From the NCBI GenBank assembly GCA_021777055.1, contig JAIQZO010000009.1, positions 1 to 64,000 of the forward strand: 64,000 nt of DNA, read 5' to 3'. Under the pieces are notes generated by a model. That model did no database searches and was not told the origin of the DNA. It was given only the letters and a program-made list of their open reading frames with translations. The translations under genes were made by a program, and so were the position numbers. The DNA comes from Candidatus Anammoxibacter sp. (GTDB taxonomy: Bacteria; Planctomycetota; Brocadiia; Brocadiales; Anammoxibacteraceae). Shown in pieces: positions 28,802 to 39,332 of the stretch (its first letter is position 1; each line of letters opens with the position of its first letter).

Positions 28802-29796
28802 TTTCAGACTCCTATTGTTAAATTAACACCAAAAATCACTATAATCTTAATTCATCCACCACAATTATGATTATATTGATGTAAGGTGGGAAGTCAGGCT
28901 AGGTCAAATTGGCTATTTTACAAATAGAAAACACCGTAAGAGATGTTGCAATATTTTGCATCTAAAGACAGCATCGTAAATTACCAAATTTATTAACCCA
29001 GTTTGAGTGCCCACACAACCTCAATATATCGTCATGATTCACCATGAAACGTTTCTTTTAACTTGAAGTTTCTGATTATTCTTTACCGGTATTTGTTCCT
29101 CCTTTACGTCAAATTTTACTTTAGCTTCAAGATAATTTTTCCTGAAGAAATATTTGTTTCATAAACATTGTATCTGTAAATCTAGGTAACACATTTGTGC
29201 ACTATAAAGTAGATGATCGGCTCAATTTAGCAAGACTATACTTAATTTGTAAATAAATATTTATTTAATAAGTATAGAGTGCCCAGATTAAAGTGATACA
29301 TTTTGGCTCTTTAGGGTTTGCATGGTTAAATGTGATATTTGAAGATGGGTATCTATTTAGCGAGATCATGTAACACACCCCTAAATCCCCTCTTATTAGA
29401 GGGGACTTTTAAATTTTAAGATGTATTCTATTTTATCCCCTCTAAAAAGAGCGGTGGCGGCGTAAGCAGACGGGGTGTGTTATCACTCTGAATAGGTACG
29501 AAAATGGCGTAATTAGTAAGCACATGCCAATCTTCAATAAGATTACGAAATCTCATAAATTTACGGATGAAAAACGTGAATTAGTTAAAAAGCAGGGCAA
29601 TACAACCAAACTAACACCTTCAGCCTTTAAATAATCAATCTTCTCAAGAATGAATCTTAAATGTATAGACCTTATCGACGCATTTACGGGAAAACCGGGT
29701 ACGTGGTTTTTGTGCAAGTGTCATAACTATAATAGTTTTCAACTCATAACCAGCATTTGCACTGAAGTAAACAGCCTATTACTTTCCAAAAAATTG
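28802..29796. other. Gene-free stretch with a 112-bp inverted-repeat element
   Basis: At 28947-28960 is the palindrome TGCAATATTTTGCA, similar to the TGCA-type enhancer sites elsewhere. At 29371-29482 a small element has ends TAACACACCCC / GGGGTGTGTTA and an internal CCCCTCTTATTAGAGGGG hairpin. Short open frames here (for example 36 codons from 29525, 64 codons from 29650) lack ribosome binding sites and are not convincing. Confidence 0.5.
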
Positions 29797-29884
29797 AGAA
29801 GCGTAACCGTTTCTTTTCAGAAAGTTCTTTTATATAAGATCTAATTAAAGTTCTAGCTCCGACATTGGTACAAAATTTGCGTTC
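29797..29884 (+). promoter_or_regulatory. Sigma-54 promoter for the AIR-synthase-like operon
   Basis: TTGGTACAAAATTTGCG at 29865-29881 has GG-N10-GC (GG 29867-29868, GC 29879-29880) and one mismatch in the -24 box. A near-palindrome AGAAGCGTAACCGTTTCT at 29797-29814, about 74 bp upstream of the -12 box, is a candidate enhancer. The start codon is about 100 bp downstream. Confidence 0.65.
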
Positions 29885-29981
29885 AATCAATTAGTTATAT
29901 TATTTCAAAGTGAAAGTGGGCAGTTTATTGAATTAAGAAGAAAAATGTTAATATTAGAGTCATTTTTCAAAAAAAATAACA

Positions 29982-30947
29982 ATGAAGAATTCTTTAAAAT
30001 CATTTATCAAATCTATACGCAATACAGAATCGTTTTCAAGTAAAATAAATATCCAGGATATTGCTCATCTATTTGAAAATGGTAAAGATGCCAGAGGAGT
30101 ATTAAATGGAGACGATACTGCTGTAATTCCGACTGAAAATGGGTATCTTTTATTTGCCGCAGAGGGAATTACTCCTTCTCTATTGAAAAGAAATCCACGT
30201 CTTGCAGGTAGAAGCGCTGTACTTGCGAATGTAAATGATGTATATGCCATGGGAGGAAGGCCAACGGCATTAGTTGATGTTATTTACAGTTCAGATAATG
30301 AAACAACTAAACAAATTCTTTTAGGCATGAAAGAGAGCGCTGCCAGATTTTCAATCCCTATAGTAGGGGGGCATACTATAAAAACAGAAAATCAGGTAGC
30401 ATTTTCTATGGCAATTTTAGGAGAAGCGAAAAGTCTTGTGACAAGTTTTGACGCAAAACCCGGTGATCAGCTGGTTCTTGTCTATAACCCACAAGGAAAA
30501 TGGCTTGATGAATTTGGTTTCTGGAATTCGCTTTTTGGTAGATCTAATAGCGATATAGTGGCAGACCTTGAACTTTTACCAAAAGCGGCGGAAAATGGAC
30601 TATTGTTTTCAGGCAAAGATGTAAGTATGGCAGGTATTATTGGAACATCATTAATGTTGGCAGAGACGTCAAAAATTGGGGCACAAATACATATTGATGA
30701 TATTCCCATACCAAATGGTGTAGACAAAGTTAAGTGGTTAACTGCTTATTTTTCATATGGTTTTCTACTCTCTGTTAAACCGGACAATTTGGAAGAGGTA
30801 TCCATAATGTTTACGAAAAGGTCACTATCTGCTGTAACCATAGGCGAATTTTGTGAAGGCTCGGAGGTTTGTTTGACAATGGGTAGTGATAATGAAGAAT
30901 TTTGGGATTGGAATAAAAGACCTTATACGGGATTTACAAAACCATGA
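29982..30947 (+). CDS. AIR-synthase-related protein (PurM/SelD/ThiL superfamily, sll0787-like)
   Basis: 321 residues. It shows the PurM-fold signature: DDTAVIPTENGYLLFAAEG (metal/ATP-binding Asp pair), a dimer-core NVNDVYAMGGRPTALVDVIY, and VGGHTIKTENQVAFSMAILG. It resembles the 'AIR synthase-related, sll0787 family', proteins of unknown substrate often found in biosynthetic clusters with radical SAM enzymes. Its stop overlaps the next start (ATGA), so the two genes are translationally coupled. A sigma-54 promoter precedes it. An ATP-dependent activation step is the family expectation; the substrate is unknown. Confidence 0.75.
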   Translation: MKNSLKSFIKSIRNTESFSSKINIQDIAHLFENGKDARGVLNGDDTAVIPTENGYLLFAAEGITPSLLKRNPRLAGRSAVLANVNDVYAMGGRPTALVDVIYSSDNETTKQILLGMKESAARFSIPIVGGHTIKTENQVAFSMAILGEAKSLVTSFDAKPGDQLVLVYNPQGKWLDEFGFWNSLFGRSNSDIVADLELLPKAAENGLLFSGKDVSMAGIIGTSLMLAETSKIGAQIHIDDIPIPNGVDKVKWLTAYFSYGFLLSVKPDNLEEVSIMFTKRSLSAVTIGEFCEGSEVCLTMGSDNEEFWDWNKRPYTGFTKP

Positions 30948-31720
30948 CGATAAAAGAACCAAAGTGGGGAGACTCAAGTTTCTTCTTTATACCAAATGAA
31001 GACACATCAATTATTTGCGATGCTATCTTATGCCTGGATAAACAACCGCTCAATCCAGTATTTGTGGGTGGGTCGGGTATGGCGCTTATAGAGGCCATAA
31101 ATACTTTACCAAATAATAGTAATGCAACATATGTGGATATTTCATCAAATCAAGTTGATTATTTTCGATTTTTTTTAAGTGGTTTAAAAAAGAGCCATTC
31201 TGCACTAGAGTTTCAAGATTGGTTCATAAATACCATATACCCTAAGCTGCGGGATCATTACATTAAGTATAAGAATCAAGTTTATAATCAAGAACAGGTA
31301 CTTTCTGCCCTTGAAAACTTATTTAGGGTCTCTTTCCTATTTTGTGATGCATCATTTCAAAAGGTTAAATCTGCTATTAATCGTATTAATATTAAAAAGT
31401 CTGATATTCTCAACTATTTGAATGAGAATAATCAATACGACTTTATTTACTTAAGCAATGTTGTGGACTATATAAATCCTGAATATTATAGTGGGCTATT
31501 TAATGATTGTTCCAGGAATAACGCATCCATCTATCTTCTTATGACTGAAACCTGCAATCAAGGTGAATTGATACAAAAAGCTTGGGATAAGTCCGGGTAT
31601 AGAGTTCACAAAAAAAGCCGTGTATTATCAGCACAAAACCGCGGACTAGGTTCCCTGAACCTAAAGAGACGGTGGAATAGAAAAGGGCAAGTTTATCTTC
31701 TTACATTTGACGTGCAGTAA
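30944..31720 (+). CDS. SAM-fold protein of unknown function, coupled to the AIR-synthase-like gene
   Basis: 258 residues. The segment VFVGGSGMALIEAI followed by ATYVDISSNQVDYFRFF looks like motifs I and II of a class I SAM-dependent transferase. A later YDFIYLSNVVDYINP fits motif IV. The middle is helical and unlike standard methyltransferases; a 3-amino-3-carboxypropyl transferase (BtaA/DUF3419)-like role is possible. The family is not firmly recognised. It overlaps the upstream gene by 4 bp, so the products probably act together. Confidence 0.6.
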   Translation: MTIKEPKWGDSSFFFIPNEDTSIICDAILCLDKQPLNPVFVGGSGMALIEAINTLPNNSNATYVDISSNQVDYFRFFLSGLKKSHSALEFQDWFINTIYPKLRDHYIKYKNQVYNQEQVLSALENLFRVSFLFCDASFQKVKSAINRINIKKSDILNYLNENNQYDFIYLSNVVDYINPEYYSGLFNDCSRNNASIYLLMTETCNQGELIQKAWDKSGYRVHKKSRVLSAQNRGLGSLNLKRRWNRKGQVYLLTFDVQ

Positions 31721-31826
31721 CCGTGCTACTGCATTTTGTTAATTGTGTTAACAAAATTAACGTACCACATATTATTTAAGATGCTAAAGATGGCAATGTC
31801 GCCATACATTTACATGCCGAAATAAA

Positions 31827-31866
31827 AAAAGACCTGTCCTAGCAATAATGCCAAGACAGGTCTTTT
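31827..31866. terminator. Bidirectional hairpin terminator
   Basis: A perfect 12-bp stem AAAAGACCTGTC / GACAGGTCTTTT with a 16-nt loop, A-run on one side and T-run on the other. It lies between the convergent genes ending at 31720 and 31906 and can terminate both. Confidence 0.85.
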
Positions 31867-31905
31867 AATAAATTTACAAATAATACTAATAATATTTACA
31901 TTCTA

Positions 31906-34900
31906 TTAATTTGTAGCTGCAAATGGAAAAGTGGCATCTTGAACAAGTGCAGCAGTAGAACCATCATCAGTTCTAAATGTAATCATACCGTTTACAGAAT
32001 CCAAACCAAACTTAAATTTAAAAAGTGCTGTTCCTAGTGCATTCGTGGTTTTTGATACAGGTTCCACTACAACAGTTCCTGATCCACCAACAATTGCATT
32101 AACATTTACACCTGAAGCAGGTAGTCCGTTTGCATTTCTAACTGAAACAAGAACACTCTGCAAGAAGATAGACTTTCTAAACATTTGTGGGACAGTGTTT
32201 ATAGTAACACCTACAGGTTTTTCGCCAACTCGAATAACTCCCCATTGTCCGGCCATTGCACTACGATGTTCAGATACACCAATGAAATAGTCACCTGGGA
32301 ATATGCTAACACCCGGATCGGCCTTACCATCACCATCAGTATCATTACCTTCCAGCTCAATGTCATAACGCATTCCAACATTCATTGAAATAACACTTAC
32401 ACTCCTTGCGCCTTCAGTGTCTGTTTCTACACCCCAACGATGTCCGTTAACTGTGAAAGTACGATCCTCAGAACCGTTAGCGTATACCAAACGAATTCTC
32501 GTTGGTGTTCCTGGTTCGGCATTGAAAATCAATCCATCATCAACGTCAACAAACGGTGGACCATCTCCTGAAAAACGGTAATTAATTCCTCCCAAGAAAT
32601 TCTTCTGAGGTCTAAGACTTGATTGAAACAAAATTGATGCCTCATGCATAATTATTACAAATTCTCTAAATTCACCATCCGGAGTTGTTATATCAGCAAC
32701 CACATCGCCCATTATACCACCATCAGATAGCCAAGTAGCACCTTCAGGTTCGACTACAATAGCACCGAAAAGACCTTCATTCAGATCATTAATCGGATCA
32801 ACAAGACTAGAAAGATAAACTGCACCAAGTTCTTTTTCCTGTGTACCTGAAACAGTTCCGGCCCAGCCTTTTACACCGCCGGCAGTCCCTTCATCAGGGT
32901 GAGCCAGATCATAAACAGTCTGCTTTGAGGCTAACCATCGGTATGTTACCGCGTCAGTAGGATCTTTTAACTCAGATCCAACCGTTTGGTCAGAACCTCC
33001 ATTATCCAGATTTTTACCAACATTTACACCATAACTCGTTTTAGGATCTCCTACTAACAAACCGGCAGTTAATCCAACCCTTCTATCCACATTATCAAGT
33101 TTATGAGAATGTAATGTGACTTCTATACATTCTCCGGAAACTACACGCAAAACTAATGGCTGTGCTGTTTCTACCACACCCGGTAACGGTTCACCAGAAG
33201 CATCAGTTCTTACAAATATACTTCTAGTTAAAGGGGTAACCTTTGGGTCGCTTATACTTACAGCAGTTACATCAAAACTGTTAACAGTTTTTCCTTCACA
33301 CGGATCTCCGCCAACTATCAGATCCTGCTTATCATCCAAAGGTTGGAGCGAACCTGAACTATCTGCGGCATTCTGGTCAACCCTGAAAAGTCCCCAGCCA
33401 CCAGCAACAAAATCAGTAGCTGTCACTGGTAAATAGTATAGATAATCTCCGGTTAGATTATGTTGTTTACCACCATCATCAATATAACTGGAACCTGCTC
33501 CGCCCATCAACTCATAGGTATTGAAATAAGCTATACTATTCTGAAACGTATCTATTGGATTTGACGTTGCACTTGACCGCTCATTTCCAAACCGCTGCCC
33601 TAAAAATCTAAATGCATGCATATCGTTTGTACCACCACCAAAAGCACGTACAAGATACCTGTCACCTGGGTGCGCAAGCATTAGAGGCGTTGAAGGATCT
33701 CCACTGGCATCTCCCACATTAGAACTACTGGTAAATACCTTGTGCTGTTCTAAACCGCCAAGACTAACCCTTCTATCAAGTGGCTCATTACGCAGGGTTA
33801 TAGAACTTACACCGTTTGTTGCCGCAACTCTGTTGTTAAACGGTTCGGCATTTGTGCCTTCCCCAAGCATCAAATAAATATCATCCAACCACCAGAACAC
33901 CGTCTCACGGAAACTTGGTTCCGCCTTTTTGCCAAGATCGTTATCTGTGGTTGTAATAATATCAACACTTTCCGTATTACCGCTATCTTCAAGACGCTGA
34001 AAGCTGTTAGGATCAACATCATATAGCGAGTTTGTTCTATTAAAGATCCTGTTTGTATTAAGTGTACCGTTTTTATTCGCAGTAACCACACTTGATTCCG
34101 CCCCCATACCTGAATCATCGGTAACCAGATCACCTGATGAATCACCAGTACAATCGCCGTTAGTATGTTTTAAAAACACCTCTGGCTGGAGCGTTACTGA
34201 AGACGGATCAGTACCGTTAACAAGAATTTCAACTACGCCACGTATGTTTTCAGCATTAGTAATTCCACCACAGTCATCCGCCGCAAGGCCTGAAGGCCCC
34301 CCTCTGAAATCAACCTTACCAAACAGTGGTATATCTTCTCCTGTTTGAGGTTTCCTGTTATTCAAAGCAGCAGTTACGTTTATCATCTTTGTTTGTTCTT
34401 CATAATCTAACATACCAAGCGCCCATCCAAGGACAGGGTTTCCACCAAAATCAGAAACAATCCCTGCATCCTCTATAAGTGGAAAACCTTCCGGCGTTCC
34501 AGAAATAGGAAACTCACTACTATCATTTCGCAATCCATCACCAAGGTTTAAGCTTACAAACAATGGATTTTGAATAACCTTATTAGTATCTGTATACTTC
34601 TCCTGACCTGTAATCCTGTCACGGTACTCAGAGCCTTTAGGTTCTACAATGGTACCATCTGTGGTGCCGAGAGGGAATGAAATAAAACCTCCGATATGAG
34701 GATGCCAAAATGCCATCATCTGTATATCAGCATACCATCTATAATGAACATATTCCCACGGTCTTCCACCCCATGCTAACGCATTCTCCAAACGCTCAAT
34801 TCCAATGGGATCAACACCTGCCGCATTTGCAACACCATCTGTTGCATCCGGAACAAGAACATTATGAGTTGGCCCTTCTCCTGCGCCAAGAGCAGGAGGC

Positions 34901-37900
34901 CCTTCACTCTGATATTGCATCTCTTTAGCAAGGCCAAGAGCAGCCCCTCCAAAAACATCCTTTGTTGCAGAAACAGCATCGACCACCTGACCTATATCAG
35001 TACAAGGTCTGACAGACTGTTCCCAGTTATATCCAACGATGACTCCATCTGACCCGGTGGGATCAAAATGAATCATGTGAGTGTGCATATTAAGTTTGGA
35101 AAAGTTATCCTGTATAGGGCTAAAATCAGTTGCGTGGGAACGAAACTGAATATCTACACAATCACCCACATTACAACGAATAGCAAGTTGTTCAGGAGAT
35201 CTTTTATGTGCAAGAATATCCACCTCATCATTTCTAAGGGAATGTACAACTGCATTAGGATCTGTGTCACCAAATCTGTTATAGATTACACCTCTGATAC
35301 CCTGATCTGAACGGCCGGAGATATCCATGGCAATAGTAGCAACAATATCATAGCTACGAACAGGAGCATTCTGAGGACAAAGACCATCGGGATATTTACC
35401 TAAATCCTTCTTATCTGCAGATAAGATAGTATCTACAGCTTGCTTACGTGTCGCATCCGGCGCAATTCCAACAATAGTACTCTTTTCACCCAATGTAGGT
35501 GCACCTGAATGGTTATTAGGCGGAAAAGGAGGTCTCATACCGCGAAGTGCGCGTAAAGATGGAAACTCCAGACGCCCATTTAATGGGTTAAACAACATCT
35601 CCGCCCTATATCCCGGGCGCGGGCCAATCAATCCGCCATTTTCAGCTAATGTTGCAACTCCATCTTCCAGCTCATACATTTTAACATCTCTATATCTCGC
35701 CCAGCGACCTTGTGGATCCCCTATGCCTTCTACAAAATTTTGAAACAGAGGCCCGTCCGGCTGATTAAGGACAAGAGGGCCGTTAATAGTATCAACAATC
35801 TTCCAATCCAGATGGTCTCCATCGTAACCATTTATTATGCAGGATAGTGCCCTTAAGCCTTCAATGCTCATCTGTCCAAAATCAGAATTAGGATCGTAAG
35901 TTCCATCCAGAGATTCACAGGGAGGATTAATCACCCAATCAGCAGGATCGCCACCATCAGCACATGCGTCAACAGCATTTCCCTCACCATTAACCACACC
36001 GCTGTTTATATCACCTTCAACAGCAAAGGAGAGCTCCTCATTCTCATCTCCAGTACATGTATTATCGCCATCAATATCCTGAGCTATTCCGTTCCTGTTA
36101 GCATCAAAAGGATCGTAGGCCGGGTTTCTCCATTCCGCATCTACCATACCCCTTTCAGGCTCAAGTTTTAGATCAGGGGCACCTTCTCTCTGCACGCCCC
36201 TTGATGGTAAAAGGTGCTTTATCCATGGCTCAATTGCAACCAGGTTCTCATTTTCCACAAAATCTACACTGGGACAAGCCTTAGTATTTTGGGGAGTAGT
36301 TTCGGCGAGATTGGTTGAACAAAACTTTTTTCCATCTAAAGTTTCGCCGCTTTCAAGCAACCCTTGAGAATTGACAGCTTGAACTGGTCTCGGACGTCCA
36401 GGTAAAGCTGCAATGTTTGATTGTTTAGTGTCATAAACACGCATAAGCCGCCACATACCTATAACATAATGGTCCGCGACATGGCAATGCTCAACCCAGT
36501 CAGCTGGCCCACCATGACACGATCCGGCTCCACACTCGAATTCAAGGTCAAAAACCTCCTGCGGTGCAAGCATGGTAACATCAACTAGATTGGTAACCGT
36601 TGTTCTGGTGTCCATTCTGTGCTTTAATAAAGCAGCATTACGAGTGAGAGACTCCGCTAGATTACCGCTCTCTCCACCTGTACCCAACATTCCTCGCAAA
36701 TATGAACGGGATCCATTTACGGGATTACCGTTGGCATCTTTCAAAACCTCGCCGGTAAGGGGATCTGCAACCATCTCTGCATAAGGCTGTTCCGCCCATC
36801 GGGTAAAACCATGTATGTGAAGAACATGATGCTCTTCTCCACCACCGTGTACAATTCTCCAAACCATTGGATCGCCCAAATAAGCCTGGGGGCAAATAGT
36901 TGATGGTTCACCGTATGTGTAACTACTATAAGATTGTGACTCGTCTTCATCAATAGCTTTCATGTATGAAAACGGATCAGAGCGATAATTATATCCTTTT
37001 CCAAAATTTGTTTGGTGTTCAGAAGTACTTTCATCATCAGGATCTACACCAAGAAAACTATCCTGGTTCCAACTGGTATTATTATTCTGCTCCTGATTTG
37101 GATCAACAGGATCAGGAGGTCCCATCATGGGCCAACCCCTTGTGCCCAGCACACCCGCAGGAGTTGAAAAAGCAAACCGCTGTCCCCATAGACTACCACC
37201 ATCAGAGGCAGCTTTGGCACCTGTAAATGCCCACTCTCCACTATCAAGATTCTCACCCTTTACAGGCAGAATTATGGCACCTTCTTCCAATGCACGAGGA
37301 TCGCCGTGAAATTCCCTCTTTATCTCAGGGTCCCGGACGGGAAATGTCATCTTTTTTCCTGGATTGTTCAATCTTCCACCCGTCATAAATATACCGTCGT
37401 GAAAAAATGAGACAGCTTCACGAAATGAACCCTGTGGGTTATCCGTTGGAGCACCACCCATGGCAATCTTTCCATCTTTCAAACCGTTGTTAAACGCACC
37501 TGGTGAATTCAAGTAACGATCACAAGACGGGCTGACTCCCAATTCGATTCCTTCGCAAGGCACAATAATAGCCTCCCAGTCACTCCATGTCAGTGGTGTT
37601 TCGCTGGTAACAAAAGCCGCACCATCCACTAATGTTCCACCTGAAGCTTTCCACGGGTTTAAACTGGCAAGATATCTGGAACCTTTTGGTTCTGCAATAA
37701 GTGCACCCCAAAGTCCACTATATGAGAGGTCTATAAAGGATTCAGACATCACGCCAATATGGTATGCACCCATGTTTTCAGCTTTATCTTCAATAAAGAA
37801 TGTATAAGTTCGCGACTGACCTTTGTCCAGAGAACCAGGTGTTGTATTGTTGCCTACTAAATTCCCCTCTGCATCCAGCACATCATACTGTGCCCTTTTA

Positions 37901-38391
37901 ATCATAATAGATGCTTTAGGAAGGTCTTTGTTTGTTAAATTTATCTTGATACAATCTCCCACATTACATCTTATCACCAGAGGCTGTACCTCATATGAAG
38001 GGGTATCAGTATTTATCGCAGCGGCTGCCTTGATTTTATCAGAGTTATTATAAGGATTCTGCGCATTAGGACCTGAAGGACCAGTATAAGACTGTTTCTC
38101 CAATGCAAATATCTTACCACCCGGGGTTTTATTACCTTCCCCCGGAACCCCTGTTCCCACATCGGAATCACCCCAGTTATTAAATACGATATCTACTGTA
38201 ATTGCGGAGATATCAAATGTTCTAACTGGCGCACTAGCTGGACATGGTGTTGCAAACACCGAACTGTTTTTTATGCTTAAACTTGCAAGAAACATTGAAC
38301 AGATGATCAGGAGAGTAGCCAACCTGCCCATAGGATTTTTTCCACAAACTAATTTCCTAAATAAACTATCAGTTTCATAGTTTTTTTTCAT
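31906..38391 (-). CDS. Giant exported multicopper oxidase (2161 residues)
   Basis: Begins with a long signal or anchor segment (LATLLIICSMFLASLSI) and then several cupredoxin-like domains. Three domain starts are related: CPASAPVRTFDISAITVDI near residue 50, CPQNAPVRSYDIVATIAMDI near 1000, and CEGKTVNSFDVTAVSI near 1695. Copper motifs: HHVLHIHGF (~520-528, HxxHxH) and HCHVADHYVIGM (~634, HCHxxxHxxxxM) in the first half; HTHMIHF (~1102) and FWHPHIGGF (~1230) in the middle. The last ~90 residues are an Ig-like (Big_1) domain. The order and size recall MnxG/MopA-type manganese oxidases more than laccases. Metal or substrate oxidation outside the cytoplasm is likely; the substrate is inference. 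Confidence 0.88.
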   Translation of the reverse strand: MKKNYETDSLFRKLVCGKNPMGRLATLLIICSMFLASLSIKNSSVFATPCPASAPVRTFDISAITVDIVFNNWGDSDVGTGVPGEGNKTPGGKIFALEKQSYTGPSGPNAQNPYNNSDKIKAAAAINTDTPSYEVQPLVIRCNVGDCIKINLTNKDLPKASIMIKRAQYDVLDAEGNLVGNNTTPGSLDKGQSRTYTFFIEDKAENMGAYHIGVMSESFIDLSYSGLWGALIAEPKGSRYLASLNPWKASGGTLVDGAAFVTSETPLTWSDWEAIIVPCEGIELGVSPSCDRYLNSPGAFNNGLKDGKIAMGGAPTDNPQGSFREAVSFFHDGIFMTGGRLNNPGKKMTFPVRDPEIKREFHGDPRALEEGAIILPVKGENLDSGEWAFTGAKAASDGGSLWGQRFAFSTPAGVLGTRGWPMMGPPDPVDPNQEQNNNTSWNQDSFLGVDPDDESTSEHQTNFGKGYNYRSDPFSYMKAIDEDESQSYSSYTYGEPSTICPQAYLGDPMVWRIVHGGGEEHHVLHIHGFTRWAEQPYAEMVADPLTGEVLKDANGNPVNGSRSYLRGMLGTGGESGNLAESLTRNAALLKHRMDTRTTVTNLVDVTMLAPQEVFDLEFECGAGSCHGGPADWVEHCHVADHYVIGMWRLMRVYDTKQSNIAALPGRPRPVQAVNSQGLLESGETLDGKKFCSTNLAETTPQNTKACPSVDFVENENLVAIEPWIKHLLPSRGVQREGAPDLKLEPERGMVDAEWRNPAYDPFDANRNGIAQDIDGDNTCTGDENEELSFAVEGDINSGVVNGEGNAVDACADGGDPADWVINPPCESLDGTYDPNSDFGQMSIEGLRALSCIINGYDGDHLDWKIVDTINGPLVLNQPDGPLFQNFVEGIGDPQGRWARYRDVKMYELEDGVATLAENGGLIGPRPGYRAEMLFNPLNGRLEFPSLRALRGMRPPFPPNNHSGAPTLGEKSTIVGIAPDATRKQAVDTILSADKKDLGKYPDGLCPQNAPVRSYDIVATIAMDISGRSDQGIRGVIYNRFGDTDPNAVVHSLRNDEVDILAHKRSPEQLAIRCNVGDCVDIQFRSHATDFSPIQDNFSKLNMHTHMIHFDPTGSDGVIVGYNWEQSVRPCTDIGQVVDAVSATKDVFGGAALGLAKEMQYQSEGPPALGAGEGPTHNVLVPDATDGVANAAGVDPIGIERLENALAWGGRPWEYVHYRWYADIQMMAFWHPHIGGFISFPLGTTDGTIVEPKGSEYRDRITGQEKYTDTNKVIQNPLFVSLNLGDGLRNDSSEFPISGTPEGFPLIEDAGIVSDFGGNPVLGWALGMLDYEEQTKMINVTAALNNRKPQTGEDIPLFGKVDFRGGPSGLAADDCGGITNAENIRGVVEILVNGTDPSSVTLQPEVFLKHTNGDCTGDSSGDLVTDDSGMGAESSVVTANKNGTLNTNRIFNRTNSLYDVDPNSFQRLEDSGNTESVDIITTTDNDLGKKAEPSFRETVFWWLDDIYLMLGEGTNAEPFNNRVAATNGVSSITLRNEPLDRRVSLGGLEQHKVFTSSSNVGDASGDPSTPLMLAHPGDRYLVRAFGGGTNDMHAFRFLGQRFGNERSSATSNPIDTFQNSIAYFNTYELMGGAGSSYIDDGGKQHNLTGDYLYYLPVTATDFVAGGWGLFRVDQNAADSSGSLQPLDDKQDLIVGGDPCEGKTVNSFDVTAVSISDPKVTPLTRSIFVRTDASGEPLPGVVETAQPLVLRVVSGECIEVTLHSHKLDNVDRRVGLTAGLLVGDPKTSYGVNVGKNLDNGGSDQTVGSELKDPTDAVTYRWLASKQTVYDLAHPDEGTAGGVKGWAGTVSGTQEKELGAVYLSSLVDPINDLNEGLFGAIVVEPEGATWLSDGGIMGDVVADITTPDGEFREFVIIMHEASILFQSSLRPQKNFLGGINYRFSGDGPPFVDVDDGLIFNAEPGTPTRIRLVYANGSEDRTFTVNGHRWGVETDTEGARSVSVISMNVGMRYDIELEGNDTDGDGKADPGVSIFPGDYFIGVSEHRSAMAGQWGVIRVGEKPVGVTINTVPQMFRKSIFLQSVLVSVRNANGLPASGVNVNAIVGGSGTVVVEPVSKTTNALGTALFKFKFGLDSVNGMITFRTDDGSTAALVQDATFPFAATN

Positions 38392-38420
38392 TAATTACTC
38401 CTCTTTCATAAATCTAGTCA

Positions 38421-39332
38421 AAATATCTGAAATGATGTCTGTTGGTTTAAGTATCTGACTTAGACCAAGTTTATCTTAAAAATACTATAGTATTCTGTAA
38501 TTTAATAATTTTCTTTAATATTGTTTTATTCACTGGCATCAGACATAGACAGCATACACGTGCCAAAGTCATAAAACTATGTTAATGTGTCTACGTAATA
38601 TGCTTTTTTTCTAATGCTATAAGATTTGTGAGACCTTTCTTCCCTCACGAAAACGTTAAAGTGGTCTTGTTAAAAAACTTGCATGTAATAAATTAATCAT
38701 GTAACGCTAAAAATTAACACGATCATTTCTTACACTAAAGACCTTCTATGTTTTATACCATTTCTCTATTAATTACTTACGGTCTTCTAATCTTTCCACC
38801 AGAATTGGTGATTTTTGATAAAATGGCCTTTAATGTCTCGTTCTTTAATTTGACATTACAAGGCAAAAGCTGTTTGATAAATATTTGAAATGATGTCTGT
38901 TGGTTGAAGTATCTGACTTGATCCAAATTTATCTTAACAATACTCTCGTATTCTGTAAATTTAATAATTTTCTTTATTCACTTGCATCAGACATAAACAG
39001 CGTATACGTGCCAAAGTTATAAAATTATGTTAATGTGTTTGCGTAATATGCTTTTTTTTTTTAATGTTATAAGATTTGTGAGACCTTTCTTTCCTCAGGA
39101 AAACTTTAAAGTGGTTTTGTTAAAAAACTTGCATGTAATAAACTAAACATGTAACGGTAAAATTAACAGGATCATTTCTTACACTAAAGACCTTCTATGT
39201 TTTATACCATTTCTCTATAAATTACTTAAAATTACTTACTGGCATCTAATCTTTCCACCAGAGTTGGTGATTTTCGATAAAATAACCTTTAATGTCTCGT
39301 TCTGTAATTTGGCATTACAAGGTAAAAAGCCA
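38421..39332. repeat. Tandem duplication of ~458 bp upstream of the oxidase gene
   Basis: Copy 1 (about 38421-38870) and copy 2 (about 38880-39330) are the same sequence with scattered differences. The duplicated unit contains TTGGCACGTGTATGC (minus strand) in copy 1 and TTGGCACGTATACGC in copy 2. This resembles a sigma-54 promoter but with a spacing one base short (GG-N9-GC). Copy 2 ends next to the stop codon of the radical SAM gene. Both copies contain CTTGCATGTAATAAAYTAA, related to the arm of the element at 50831-51010. Confidence 0.75.

Noticed and set aside
34710-34979. Open frames antisense to the oxidase gene
   Set aside because: Shadows of the long coding region, with no start signals.
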